64,000 nucleotides of DNA from Myxococcaceae bacterium. GTDB lineage: Bacteria; Myxococcota_A; Polyangia; Polyangiales; Ga0077539. This document shows positions 36,520 to 44,902 of this stretch, piece after piece (within the stretch, counting starts at the first letter, position 1; every line of letters begins with the position of its first letter). The notes under the pieces are model-generated. The model saw only the letters and a program-made list of their open reading frames with translations. It was not told where the DNA came from and ran no database searches. Made by a program: the position numbers and the translations under genes. The DNA lies in assembly GCA_004297725.1 (NCBI GenBank), contig SCUS01000081.1, positions 124,001 through 188,000 on the forward strand, in the 5' to 3' direction.

Positions 36520-38661
36520 GTGAAGCCGCGGCCCGCCGACGCGATCGCCCCGCCGCCCGAAGGCGACCTCCAGGACGCGCCCATCGAGAGCGTCCAGTTC
36601 GTCGGTCCGACGGTGGCGACGGTGCTGCGCTCTCGCGGCGTGGCGACGGTGGGCGACCTCCTGGCGCAGCGCCCCAGGCGCTACCTCGACCTCCGGGGCG
36701 CCGACGACTGGCGCCGGGTGAGGCACGCCCAGAGCGGCACCCTCATCTCCGTCGAGGGGCTCATCGAAGACGCCCGCTGGGCCGGCAACCCTCGGGCCCG
36801 TCGGCTCTCCGTGGCCATGCGCGAGCCTCGCGGCACGACGGTGCTGCGCGCGGTCTTCTTCCACGCGAAGGCCGGCATGACGTCGAGGCTGAGCCCCGGG
36901 ATGACCGTGCGCCTCACCGGCACGCTCAAGCAGCAGCCCAACGGCCCCGAGCTGGTGCAGCCGAAGGTGCTCGCCCCGGGCACGCGAACCCGCGCCATCG
37001 AGCCCATCTACGCCGGCATCGGGAGCGTCGCTCCGGGCACCGTGCTGCGCATCGTCACCGCCGCGCTGGAGCGAGCCTCCCGCTGGGGAGACCCGGTCCC
37101 GCCGGACGTTGCCCGGGCGCTGCACCTGCCGCCTCCCGCGGCGGCGCTGCGGCTGCTTCACGCGCCCGATGCTTCGGTCTCCCCGGCGGTGCTGGTCGAC
37201 CTGGCGCAGGGGCGCAGCGACGCGCACCGCCGGCTCGCCTTCGAGGAGCTGCTCGCGGTGAGCGTGGCCCTCGAGCGGGCGCGCCGCAGCGCCGGTGGGG
37301 CCCGGGTCTTCACCGATGAGACCGGCGTCGCTGAGCTCGCGGGGCAGCGCCTCGGGCTCACCCTCACCGGGGGTCAGCGGGAGGTGATCGCGACGCTGCT
37401 GGGCGACCTCGCGAGCGGCCGCCCGATGCGACGACTGCTTGTGGGGGACGTCGGGTCGGGCAAGACCGCGGTGGCGATCGCGGCCTCGCTGGCGGTGCTT
37501 CGCGGGGGAGGGAGCGTGGCCTGGCTCTGCCCGACGACCCTTGTTGCAGCGCAGCACGCCAGGACCCTGGAGCGGGGCCTCGCGGGCGACGCGGGCCCCA
37601 TGGCCGTGCTCCTCGGATCGACCACCCCGAGGGCACGGCGGCAGGCCGAGCGGGTGATCGCCGAGGGCCTCGTGCGGATGGTGATCGGGACGCACGCCAT
37701 CCTCGAAGCGGGGGGCACTCCCCCGGCGCTCGACCTGGTGGTGATCGACGAGCAGCACCGCTTCGGCGTGGCGCAGCGGCTCGCGATGGTGGCCGGCCGC
37801 TCCCCGAGCCCGCACCTTCTGGTGCTCTCGGCGACGCCGATCCCTCGCACGCTGGCCCTCGCGCAGTACGGCGACCTCGACCTGGTGACGCTCTCCGAGC
37901 GCCCGGCCAACCGGCAGCCGGTGACGACCCGCCTCGCGAAGCCGGGCGACCGGGACTTTGTGCAGCGCACCATCCAGCGGGCGCTCGACGCCGGGGGGAG
38001 GGTCTTCGTGGTGGTCCCTCGCATCGACGGAGCGCCCGACGAGGAGGACGGACCGAAGACCGGCGTCGCCGACGCCGAGGCGTGGCTGGGCGAGGCGCTG
38101 GGGCGCGACCGGGTGGTGGTGCTCCATGGGCGCATGACCGCGGAGGCCCAGAAGGAGGCCCTCGACGCCTTCCGTCGCGGGACGCACCCGCTCCTCATCG
38201 GGACCACCGTGGTGGAGGTCGGCCTCGACGTGCCCGAGGCCAACCTGATGGTGATCCTGGGGGCGGAGTTCTTCGGTGTCGCGCAGTTGCACCAGCTTCG
38301 TGGGCGCGTCGGTCGAGGGGGGCAGCGAGCCGCCTGCCTCCTGGTGCCGGAGGGCGAGGACGAGGAGTCCAACACCCGGCTGGAGGAGGTCGCGGCCTGC
38401 GCCGACGGCTTCGTGCTGGCCGAGCGCGACCTGGCTCGTCGAGGCGCGGGCGAGTGGTTCGGCGAGCGCCAGTCCGGGGCCGACCTCACGCTGCGCTTCG
38501 CCGACCCGGTGCGTGACGTCGCCCTCCTCGCCGCGGCGCGGGAGGCTGCCGCCCGGGTGGTGGCGGAGGACCCCTCGCTGGCCTCGCACCCGACGCTGTC
38601 CCGGGCCGTCCATCGCTTGTTGCAGCGCGGTGCATCGCCGGTGGCCGAGGAGGCGGGCTGA
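36520..38661 (+). CDS. recG: ATP-dependent DNA helicase RecG
   Basis: A 713-residue RecG, which remodels stalled replication forks and branched DNA. The N-terminal wedge/OB region starts PIESVQFVGPTVATVLRSRG with LLAQRPRRYLDL. Helicase motifs are LLVGDVGSGKT (I), CPTTLVAAQHA (Ia), DLVVIDEQHRFGV (II, DEQH), LSATPIPRTLAL (III), TTVVEVGLDVPEA (V) and QLRGRVGRGG (VI). The C-terminal TRG-like segment RDLARRGAGEWFGERQSG is present. The start is GTG 36520. The sulfatase-fold gene begins three bases after its stop. Confidence 0.97.
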   Translation: MKPRPADAIAPPPEGDLQDAPIESVQFVGPTVATVLRSRGVATVGDLLAQRPRRYLDLRGADDWRRVRHAQSGTLISVEGLIEDARWAGNPRARRLSVAMREPRGTTVLRAVFFHAKAGMTSRLSPGMTVRLTGTLKQQPNGPELVQPKVLAPGTRTRAIEPIYAGIGSVAPGTVLRIVTAALERASRWGDPVPPDVARALHLPPPAAALRLLHAPDASVSPAVLVDLAQGRSDAHRRLAFEELLAVSVALERARRSAGGARVFTDETGVAELAGQRLGLTLTGGQREVIATLLGDLASGRPMRRLLVGDVGSGKTAVAIAASLAVLRGGGSVAWLCPTTLVAAQHARTLERGLAGDAGPMAVLLGSTTPRARRQAERVIAEGLVRMVIGTHAILEAGGTPPALDLVVIDEQHRFGVAQRLAMVAGRSPSPHLLVLSATPIPRTLALAQYGDLDLVTLSERPANRQPVTTRLAKPGDRDFVQRTIQRALDAGGRVFVVVPRIDGAPDEEDGPKTGVADAEAWLGEALGRDRVVVLHGRMTAEAQKEALDAFRRGTHPLLIGTTVVEVGLDVPEANLMVILGAEFFGVAQLHQLRGRVGRGGQRAACLLVPEGEDEESNTRLEEVAACADGFVLAERDLARRGAGEWFGERQSGADLTLRFADPVRDVALLAAAREAAARVVAEDPSLASHPTLSRAVHRLLQRGASPVAEEAG

Positions 38662-38664
38662 GCC

Positions 38665-41499
38665 GTGGCGACCTCGCGACGCGGGCTCCTCGACGCGACG
38701 GCGTCCGTCGCGCTGGCGGCGGCGCTCCTCGACGGAGTGATGGCCTTCGCTCGCGACGCGGAGGCCGCGTGGTCCGTCGCGCTGGTGACGCTCCCCGGGG
38801 CCACCGTGGCCTTCGTGCTGCTGGTCGGGCTCGTCCGCGCTCTCGCCGTCGCGCTCTGGAGCCGCACCCCCGCGCCCGCCCGGGCGTGGCTCGCGGGCGC
38901 CGCCTTCTCGGCCGCAGGAGCCCTTGTCGGTCTCGCCCTCTTCTCCGGCACCGGGGTCCGTCGCCTCGGTCTCCAGCGCCCCCTGGTGGCCCTGGCGACG
39001 GTGATGGCCGCCGCGCTCGGCGTCGCCCTCGCTCGCCGCGCGGAGCGCCCCCGCATCCCGACCTGGCAGCTCAGCGTCGCGGCGGTGGCCCTCTACTGGA
39101 TCCACGCCACGGTGCTGGTCCGACAGTACGAGCTGCTCCACGCGCTGATGGCGGTGGTGGTCGCGGCCCTATGGTGCAGCGCAGCATCGCGGGGCGTCCG
39201 CGAGCCCTACACCGGGCGCGGCCGATGGACCACCGCGCTGGCGATCGCCCTCTCCCTCGGGTCCTCGCTGGGGCTCGCCCGCAGCAACCGGGCCCGCTCG
39301 GCGGTGCGCCGGGTCGCCCCGCTCGGGCAGTATTTCGCGCGAGGCCTCGGAGCGCTCATCCCTCGCGGGAGCGCCGAGGATTCAGGCCGACGCGCGCTGC
39401 GCTCGGGCGGCCCCTCGCTGCCTCTGACCCGGGGCGACGTGGTGCTCGTCACCGTGGACGCGCTGCGGGCCGACCAGCTCCGCGCCCTGGGCGGAAGGGG
39501 TCGCATGCCGCGGCTCGACGCCCTCGCGGCGCGGGCGCTCCTCTTCCGCCGGGCCTATGCTGCGACGCCGCATACCAGCTACTCGCTGGTGTCGCTGATG
39601 ACCGGGACGCACGCCCGCGCCGCGATGGCCCTCGGCGCTCGCTTCGGCCGGAGCGCGACCCTCGCGGGGCGGCTGCGGGAGGCCGGCTTCACCGCCGCGG
39701 GCTGGTATCCGCCGGCGGTCTTCTCCGTCGACGGAGACCGCTTCGCCGCGCTGGCCTCGCGCCACTGGGACCTCAACCACGCGAGCGAGAACTGGGACGA
39801 CGCGGACACCCGGGTGCGCTCGGCGCTGCAGTGGGCGCGCACGCTGCGGAGCGACCAGCGGGCCTTCGCGTGGGTGCACCTCTTCGAGCCCCACGAGCCC
39901 TATGTGCAGCACCCGGAGCACCCCTACGGGCGGGGGTCCAGGGAGCGCTACGACGCCGAGTGCAGCGCCGTAGACGACGCGCTGGCGACGCTGATGGCGG
40001 GATGGTCACGGCCCGCGACATGGATCATCACCGCCGACCACGGCGAGGAGTTCGGCGAGCACGGCGGAACCTTCCACGGCACCTCCCTCTACGACGAGCA
40101 GGCGCGGGTGCCCCTGGTGATCGTGGCGGACGGCGTGGCGCCGCGGGTGGTGTCCTCGCCGGTGAGCCTCGTCGACCTGCTCCCCACGGTGCTCTCCGGC
40201 GTCGGGGCGACTCTCCCTCCCGGGGTCGAGGGCGTCGACCTCGGCCCGCTCGCGCGCTCCGATCAGCCGACCGCCGTGGCCTTCGCGGAGACCGGCAACC
40301 TTCGGATGGTGGTCGACGGCGACGACAAGCTGATCGTCGACACCACCGACGGGACGCTTGAACGTTTCAACCTCTCGAACGACCCCGCAGAGCGCCACAA
40401 CCTGGCCGACGAGTCCCCCGCCCGCACCCGAGGGCTCCGCGCGATGGTGATGCGCTGGGAGGCGGCCCACGCGGAGGCTGCCGCGGCCCGGTCGAGGCAC
40501 GCGGAGACCGTGATCCCCGCCGCGCTGGCGCGGGCCCTCCAGGGCGACCGGGCGGCGGCCCCGGAGGTGGTGGCGCTGCTGGGGCTGGTCGACGAGGAGA
40601 CCGCGCGGCGGGCGGCGAGGGCGCTGGGCGAGCTGGGCGATGACGGCGCGGTGGTGCGCGACGGGCTCGCGGCGCTGCTCGGGCGCTCCCCGCCGCTCTG
40701 CGACGAGGCCGCCGTGTCGCTGGTTCGCCTCGGCGACGAGCGGGGGAGGGAGCTCGCCTCGCGGGTGCTGCTGGGCGCCTCCGACGAGCTGCAGCGGAGG
40801 CGGGCGGCGCTGGGGCTCGCCCGCTGGAGGGTCTCGGAGGCCGTGCCGGTGCTCGACGCGTGGGCCATCGACGAGCGCGCCTCCGACGCCGAGCGCGACC
40901 GGGTCATCGCGCTCCTCCTCGAGATCCGCTCGCCCAGCTCCCGACCGACCTGGGAGCGCCTCCTGGAGAGCCCCCGGCTGGCGCCCGTGGCCGCCGAGGC
41001 GCTCGGGTCCCTCGGGGACGCGGCGACCATCCCGGCGCTCCACGCCACGCTCGCCCGCTGGCGCTACCCATTGACCCAGCGGGCCGTGGTCGATGCCCTG
41101 CTGAGCCTCGGAGACCCAGAGGCCGTCGCCCGGATGGCCGTCGCCCTCGGCGCGGGCGATCCCCTCGATCGCGTCAGCGGGCTGCTGGCCCGGGCCCAGG
41201 AGCCCGGCGTTGCGGTCGCGGGCTGGCGGGGCACGTCCCGTCGCCTCCAGCGCCGGGGGATCTACCCCCTCTCGGCCCGCTCGTGGAGGCCCGTGCAGCG
41301 CCTCTACCTCCAGCTCCAGGCCGAGGACGTCGGCACGGTCACCGTCGACGGGGCCGAGGCCGTGCCGGTGCGCCGGGGCGCCCAGCAGATCGTGGTGACG
41401 CTCCCCCGGCCGAGGGTGCTGCGCTCGGTGGCGCTGCGATCGACCGTCGGGGTGTCGGTGGCGATGGTCGCGGCCGTTTCGATGGCCGCCTCGCCGTAG
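38665..41499 (+). CDS. Membrane sulfatase/phosphoethanolamine-transferase-fold protein with HEAT repeats
   Basis: A 944-residue protein. Residues 1-220 hold about six membrane helices. Residues 255-560 are an alkaline-phosphatase-superfamily domain with metal ligands in DVVLVTVDALRADQL and ITADHGEEFGEHGG. Where sulfatases have Cys/Ser-x-Pro-x-Arg, the sequence is PHTSYSLVSLMTG, so a Thr is the likely nucleophile, as in lipoteichoic-acid synthases and phosphoethanolamine transferases. Residues 600-840 are HEAT-like repeats (EETARRAARALGELGDD, PVAAEALGSLGDAATIPAL). It probably acts on an envelope glycan or lipid from outside the membrane; the substrate is unknown. GTG 38665 follows recG by three bases, and the gene is convergent with the retron RT. 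Confidence 0.83.
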   Translation: MATSRRGLLDATASVALAAALLDGVMAFARDAEAAWSVALVTLPGATVAFVLLVGLVRALAVALWSRTPAPARAWLAGAAFSAAGALVGLALFSGTGVRRLGLQRPLVALATVMAAALGVALARRAERPRIPTWQLSVAAVALYWIHATVLVRQYELLHALMAVVVAALWCSAASRGVREPYTGRGRWTTALAIALSLGSSLGLARSNRARSAVRRVAPLGQYFARGLGALIPRGSAEDSGRRALRSGGPSLPLTRGDVVLVTVDALRADQLRALGGRGRMPRLDALAARALLFRRAYAATPHTSYSLVSLMTGTHARAAMALGARFGRSATLAGRLREAGFTAAGWYPPAVFSVDGDRFAALASRHWDLNHASENWDDADTRVRSALQWARTLRSDQRAFAWVHLFEPHEPYVQHPEHPYGRGSRERYDAECSAVDDALATLMAGWSRPATWIITADHGEEFGEHGGTFHGTSLYDEQARVPLVIVADGVAPRVVSSPVSLVDLLPTVLSGVGATLPPGVEGVDLGPLARSDQPTAVAFAETGNLRMVVDGDDKLIVDTTDGTLERFNLSNDPAERHNLADESPARTRGLRAMVMRWEAAHAEAAAARSRHAETVIPAALARALQGDRAAAPEVVALLGLVDEETARRAARALGELGDDGAVVRDGLAALLGRSPPLCDEAAVSLVRLGDERGRELASRVLLGASDELQRRRAALGLARWRVSEAVPVLDAWAIDERASDAERDRVIALLLEIRSPSSRPTWERLLESPRLAPVAAEALGSLGDAATIPALHATLARWRYPLTQRAVVDALLSLGDPEAVARMAVALGAGDPLDRVSGLLARAQEPGVAVAGWRGTSRRLQRRGIYPLSARSWRPVQRLYLQLQAEDVGTVTVDGAEAVPVRRGAQQIVVTLPRPRVLRSVALRSTVGVSVAMVAAVSMAASP

Positions 41500-41507
41500 A
41501 GGGAGGC

Positions 41508-42893
41508 TCAGCCTCGGGCGAGCGCCGCCGCCAGAGCCGAGCGCAGCTTCTCCGCGCGGGTCGGGTCGGCCCAGCAGGCGAACTCCACCCTTCCCGCCAG
41601 GTGCTGTGCGAAGGCGGGGTGCTGCGTCCGGTTCTGGCTCTCCAGCCCGTGCTTCGCGGCGTTGTGGAGCATCGCGCGAAGCTGCCTGAACTCGTCTCTC
41701 GGCATGGTCGGGCGGTCGTTGACCGTGAGTCCGGTGACCTCCTGCCGGGAGCCCTGGCGCATGACGCGGGTCTTCGCGGTGTTCTCGGTGAAGCCCTCGG
41801 AATTCACGACGCTCACGACGCTGCGACGCAGCCGTCCCACGAGCGCGCCGTCGTTACCGGAGAAGGTCAGGTCGTCGGCGTAGCGGGTGTAGGTGAACCC
41901 GTGGCGCGAGGCGAGCGCGAGCAGCCGGGCGTCGAGGCGCTTGCAGAGCGCGTTGGTGATCGCCGGGCTGGTGCACGCGCCCTGCGGCAGGACGCGGTCG
42001 CCCAGGGCCAGGTAGATCACCCGGCCATCGACCTCCACGCGGGCTCGCGGCGGCTCGGTGCAGAGCAGGGCGAGCATGGTCGCAACGTGCTCGTTGTATC
42101 CGATCTTGCGGAAGAGGCCCTTCACCCTGCGGAAGGTGATGGAGGGGAAGAAGTCCTTGAGGTCGAAGTTCATCACCACGGCGCGGCGGGCGTGCGGCGT
42201 GGCGTTGGTGAGAATCGAGCGGTGTCGCACGAAGCCGTGCGCGGGAGGGGCGGTGTCGAGGCGCTCCAGGATGTTCTGGAGCACCCACCGCTGGGCGTTG
42301 GCGAGGCGCGGCTTCGGGGCCGAGATGGAGCGAGTCCCGCCGGACTTCTTGGGGATTCCGAAGCGGTGATAGTGCACCAGCGCCGCGCCCCGGCGGTGAA
42401 AGCAGAGCCAGCGCAGCGAGCCGAGGGCGACGCCCATCATCATCGCGAGGTCGGCGCCGGTGGCGACGCTGGGCAATCCCCGGCGGGTGAGCTCGCCGGT
42501 GTCGGGTCGGGTGTCCTGCAGTCCCGCGGAGACGCCGACTCCCAGGTGGAGAACGTTCGCCTTCCGATATCGAAGGAAGTCGTCGCGGCGCTTCTTGAGC
42601 CGCGCGGCGCGCTCCAGCCGCTTCGCCGCGCGGCGCTTCTTGCTCTCCTCCCAGCGGCGCTTCCGCTCCTGGGCGAGGGCCTTGTCGGGGTCGACGCTCT
42701 TCGTCGACTGGGCCTGGATCTTCGCGATCTCGGCCTCGATCTGCGCCCGCTCCTTGAGCTCGTCCGGCGGGTCGCGCGGGATGCCCTGACCCCAGGGCCA
42801 GAAGCCGTTGACGCGCATGCGCTCGATGGCCGCGGCGTCGCTCGCCTCGCGCACCAGCCGACGGTAGAGGGCGGCCTTGTGGTCAATGGCCAC
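41508..42893 (-). CDS. Retron-type reverse transcriptase
   Basis: A 461-residue reverse transcriptase of the retron class, which copies its own structured RNA into branched msDNA. The polymerase core runs from about 170 to 400: IPKKSGGTRSISAPKPRL, the retron signature NAxxH (NATPH, 230-234), catalytic Asp in MNFDLKDFFPSI, LPQGACTSPAI, catalytic YADD (338-341) and the second retron signature VTG (386-388). A basic, probably coiled-coil extension of about 60 residues (KERKRR-type, from 45 to 110) precedes it, as in the long myxobacterial retron RTs. The start is GTG 42893 with GGAGG six bases upstream. The msr-msd RNA lies just upstream, and the gene is last in the minus-strand block. Confidence 0.95.
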   Translation of the reverse strand: MAIDHKAALYRRLVREASDAAAIERMRVNGFWPWGQGIPRDPPDELKERAQIEAEIAKIQAQSTKSVDPDKALAQERKRRWEESKKRRAAKRLERAARLKKRRDDFLRYRKANVLHLGVGVSAGLQDTRPDTGELTRRGLPSVATGADLAMMMGVALGSLRWLCFHRRGAALVHYHRFGIPKKSGGTRSISAPKPRLANAQRWVLQNILERLDTAPPAHGFVRHRSILTNATPHARRAVVMNFDLKDFFPSITFRRVKGLFRKIGYNEHVATMLALLCTEPPRARVEVDGRVIYLALGDRVLPQGACTSPAITNALCKRLDARLLALASRHGFTYTRYADDLTFSGNDGALVGRLRRSVVSVVNSEGFTENTAKTRVMRQGSRQEVTGLTVNDRPTMPRDEFRQLRAMLHNAAKHGLESQNRTQHPAFAQHLAGRVEFACWADPTRAEKLRSALAAALARG

Positions 42894-42942
42894 GGCGCGC
42901 CTCCACAAGAGACAACGTGGTCGGAAGGAGGCTCTTCGGGGA

Positions 42943-42965
42943 TCGATCCAGGACGGGGCGCGGTG
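42943..42965 (-). repeat. Retron a2 inverted repeat
   Basis: The 3' arm of the a1/a2 stem, pairing with 43162-43184. It marks the end of the template; reverse transcription should begin just inside it, near GTAAG at 42972-42968. Confidence 0.93.
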
Positions 42966-43005
42966 GGCTTACGAACATCCCTGGGACGCGACCGTTCCAC
43001 TTAAA

Positions 43006-43083
43006 GCGTACCCCGATGGTGCCATGGCAGCGCGGTGCCGGAGGCACCCAACCAGAGCGCTGCCGGGCACCGTCGGGGTACGC
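43006..43083 (-). other. msd hairpin
   Basis: Two arms of 28 and 27 nt (43006-43033 and 43057-43083) pair with only a mismatch at one position and a 2-versus-1 base irregularity. The apical loop (43034-43056) itself contains GGTGCC-GGA-GGCACC (43034-43048). Such a long, nearly perfect stem is the DNA-templating part of retron RNAs and would appear as a hairpin in the msDNA. Confidence 0.9.
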
Positions 43084-43161
43084 GTGTGATGAACGGGCTC
43101 GTGACGAATGGCGGGCACTTCGACAAGCGCGGCGTAACGCCGCACAGATTGCTAAGTCACT

Positions 43162-43184
43162 CACCACGCCCCGTCCTGGATCGA
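43162..43184 (-). repeat. Retron a1 inverted repeat
   Basis: The 5' arm of the a1/a2 stem. It is complementary to 42943-42965 over 23 positions, with 22 Watson-Crick pairs and one G-U in the RNA. Pairing of these arms normally brings the branching G next to the reverse-transcription start site. Confidence 0.93.
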
Positions 43185-43213
43185 CCTCTCCGAAGACCTC
43201 CTTCTTCACCATG

Positions 43214-44902
43214 TCACGCGCCCTCCGCTTCGAGCCTGTGCATATGGCCCAGGCGCAGCGCGAGCACGTGTTCGCAAGGCCCCTGCGTTAGACCATGCTT
43301 CTGCGACCAGGCGCAAGTACACGTCGCCTCGAGGATGCGCCCCGAGGCGTCCACGCCCAGCATCGGGCGATATCGATAACCGTCCACGCCCTTCACGCTC
43401 CCGGAGAGCTTGTATCCATTGGACACCGGGCGCCGCGCGGTGATGAGCACGCCCCCGCTGCCGAAGATCGTCTGCGCCTTCTGCCCTGCGGGCGAGGCCT
43501 CCGAGGGGGCCGGGGCCACCACCGCCGCGATGGCCTCCTTCACCGTGAAGGGCTCCGGGAAGAGCTCGCGTTGTCGGTATACGCCCCCCCCGAGGTCATA
43601 CATCGCCCTCCCCACCTGGCAGAGATAGGAGAGCGCGCTTCGGGTCTTCTCGACGCCGAGTCCGGTGACCAGCGAGAGGCCCGACTCGGTGCCCCGGCGC
43701 TGCGCCTTGAGCGCGTCCCAGGTGGCGGTGAGCTCCAGCGGCGAGGCGTCCATGCGGCGAGAGAGCAGGTCGAAGCGCCCGGCGCCGGAGGTCCAGTCGT
43801 TGTCGGTCCAGCCGGAGAGGGCGAGGGTGAAGGTGATCTCCCCGAGGTCGACCAGCCAGATGGTGGGCAGCCCGGTGCCTGCCAGGAAGACGTCGATGCG
43901 CTGCGCCGTCGGGATGATGCGGGCGAGGGTGCTCAGCCGGTCGCGCCCCCAGGTGCGGATCGTCAAGGGCTTGGGGCCATCATAGACGGCGCTCGCGCCC
44001 ATCTCGATGGCGGTCTCCCAGGGCTCGAACACCACCCGCGCCCGCTTGCCGGGGACGAGCTCCCAGCGCATCGCTCGCGGCGAGGTGCGCGCCTTGTGGC
44101 GCTTGAGGAAGCGGCAGAGGTTGTAGAGGTCGACCGGCTCGATGCGCAGCCGGGTGAGCCCCAGGGTCATGGTCGACTGAACCTGCAGAAAGCCCTTCAC
44201 CCAGCTCTCGGGCAGGTCGATCTTCTTCTCCTTGTGGCTCGAGCCGCCCTCCACCGCCATCGCCAGCCCGCTCGGGTCGATGTCGAAGCGGGTGCGCCGG
44301 TAGCTCCGCATCCGGTCGAGCTCGCCGTGCAGCGTGGCGCTGAAGTCGATGTTGGTCGTGCCGCAGGCGAACTCGTCGATCTTCTCGAAGAGGTCGTACT
44401 TCACCCCGACGCGCGCGTACGAGCTCTCGTCCTGGGAGAAGGCCTCGAAGGACAGCTCATCGGGGTGCACCGTGATCACCGGGTCGAGCAGGTACTTCAG
44501 CTCGTACTGGTGCGTGTAGACCCACTCGAAGAACTCCGCCCGCGCCCGGTAGAAGGGCTTGAGCCGGTCGATGCGCTTCTGATCGAGCACCGCGCGCCGT
44601 GACTCCAGCGCCTCGATGCGCAGCTTCGCCTGCTCGGTGCGGTTGCCCAGGTTGGCGAGAAACTTCCGGTCCTGCTCGTCGAGCCAGGCCTTGAAGGCCA
44701 GCCGGTCTCTCGGGTGAAACTTGTAGTCGCTGACGACCACCGAATAGAGCGACGCCATCGCCTCCCGGAAGAGCGTCGGCGACCCCATGGTGCCCCGGAA
44801 GAAGGCCGGGTCGCGCACGCTGTTGGTCGCCAGCCCCACGTGGGTATCGCGCAGCCCGCTGACGATCCCGCTCTGCCCGGCGTACTTGAACTCGACGATC
44901 AC
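43214..44902 (-). CDS. SWIM zinc-finger protein, retron-associated
   Basis: A 562-residue protein. Near the C-terminus it has ATCTCAWSQKHGLTQGPCEH, which fits the SWIM pattern CxC...CxH (C528, C530, C543, H545), a zinc site that binds nucleic acid or protein in SWI2/SNF2, MuDR and related proteins. The N-terminal 500 residues are mixed alpha/beta with no domain I can name; a winged-helix-like part is possible but not shown. GTG 44902 overlaps the HEAT gene stop by four bases (GTGA), so the two are co-translated. It ends 29 bp before the retron RNA. I infer it is a partner or effector of the retron, perhaps a nucleic-acid-contacting subunit. Confidence 0.8.
   Translation of the reverse strand: MIVEFKYAGQSGIVSGLRDTHVGLATNSVRDPAFFRGTMGSPTLFREAMASLYSVVVSDYKFHPRDRLAFKAWLDEQDRKFLANLGNRTEQAKLRIEALESRRAVLDQKRIDRLKPFYRARAEFFEWVYTHQYELKYLLDPVITVHPDELSFEAFSQDESSYARVGVKYDLFEKIDEFACGTTNIDFSATLHGELDRMRSYRRTRFDIDPSGLAMAVEGGSSHKEKKIDLPESWVKGFLQVQSTMTLGLTRLRIEPVDLYNLCRFLKRHKARTSPRAMRWELVPGKRARVVFEPWETAIEMGASAVYDGPKPLTIRTWGRDRLSTLARIIPTAQRIDVFLAGTGLPTIWLVDLGEITFTLALSGWTDNDWTSGAGRFDLLSRRMDASPLELTATWDALKAQRRGTESGLSLVTGLGVEKTRSALSYLCQVGRAMYDLGGGVYRQRELFPEPFTVKEAIAAVVAPAPSEASPAGQKAQTIFGSGGVLITARRPVSNGYKLSGSVKGVDGYRYRPMLGVDASGRILEATCTCAWSQKHGLTQGPCEHVLALRLGHMHRLEAEGA

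Larger units (their letters stand above)
42943..43184 (-). ncRNA. Retron msr-msd RNA
   Basis: The primer-template RNA for the adjacent RT, transcribed leftwards from about 43184 to 42943 or beyond. The 23-nt a1 (43162-43184) and a2 (42943-42965) ends are inverted repeats with one mismatch, a G-U pair in RNA. Ten bases inside a1 is CTTAGC (43156 down to 43151), whose G at 43152 is the expected branching guanosine. Opposite it, GTAAG (42972-42968) precedes a2, the arrangement in retron Ec86. An msr stem-loop follows (GCGGCG at 43129-43134, loop TAA, CGCCGC at 43138-43143), and then the long msd hairpin at 43006-43083. I infer a DNA product of roughly 110-125 nt. It sits 29 bp after the SWIM gene and 49 bp before the RT start. 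Confidence 0.92.

Noticed and set aside
34543..39141. A 1532-codon open frame on the minus strand
   Set aside because: It is antisense to the propeller lipoprotein, greA and recG, which have clear motifs. Its translation is His/Arg/Gly/Ala-rich without domains, a common side effect of G+C-rich third positions.
42883..43212. A 109-codon open frame across the retron RNA
   Set aside because: It coincides with the msr-msd structure, starts without a ribosome site and has no protein features. The inverted repeats explain the sequence better.
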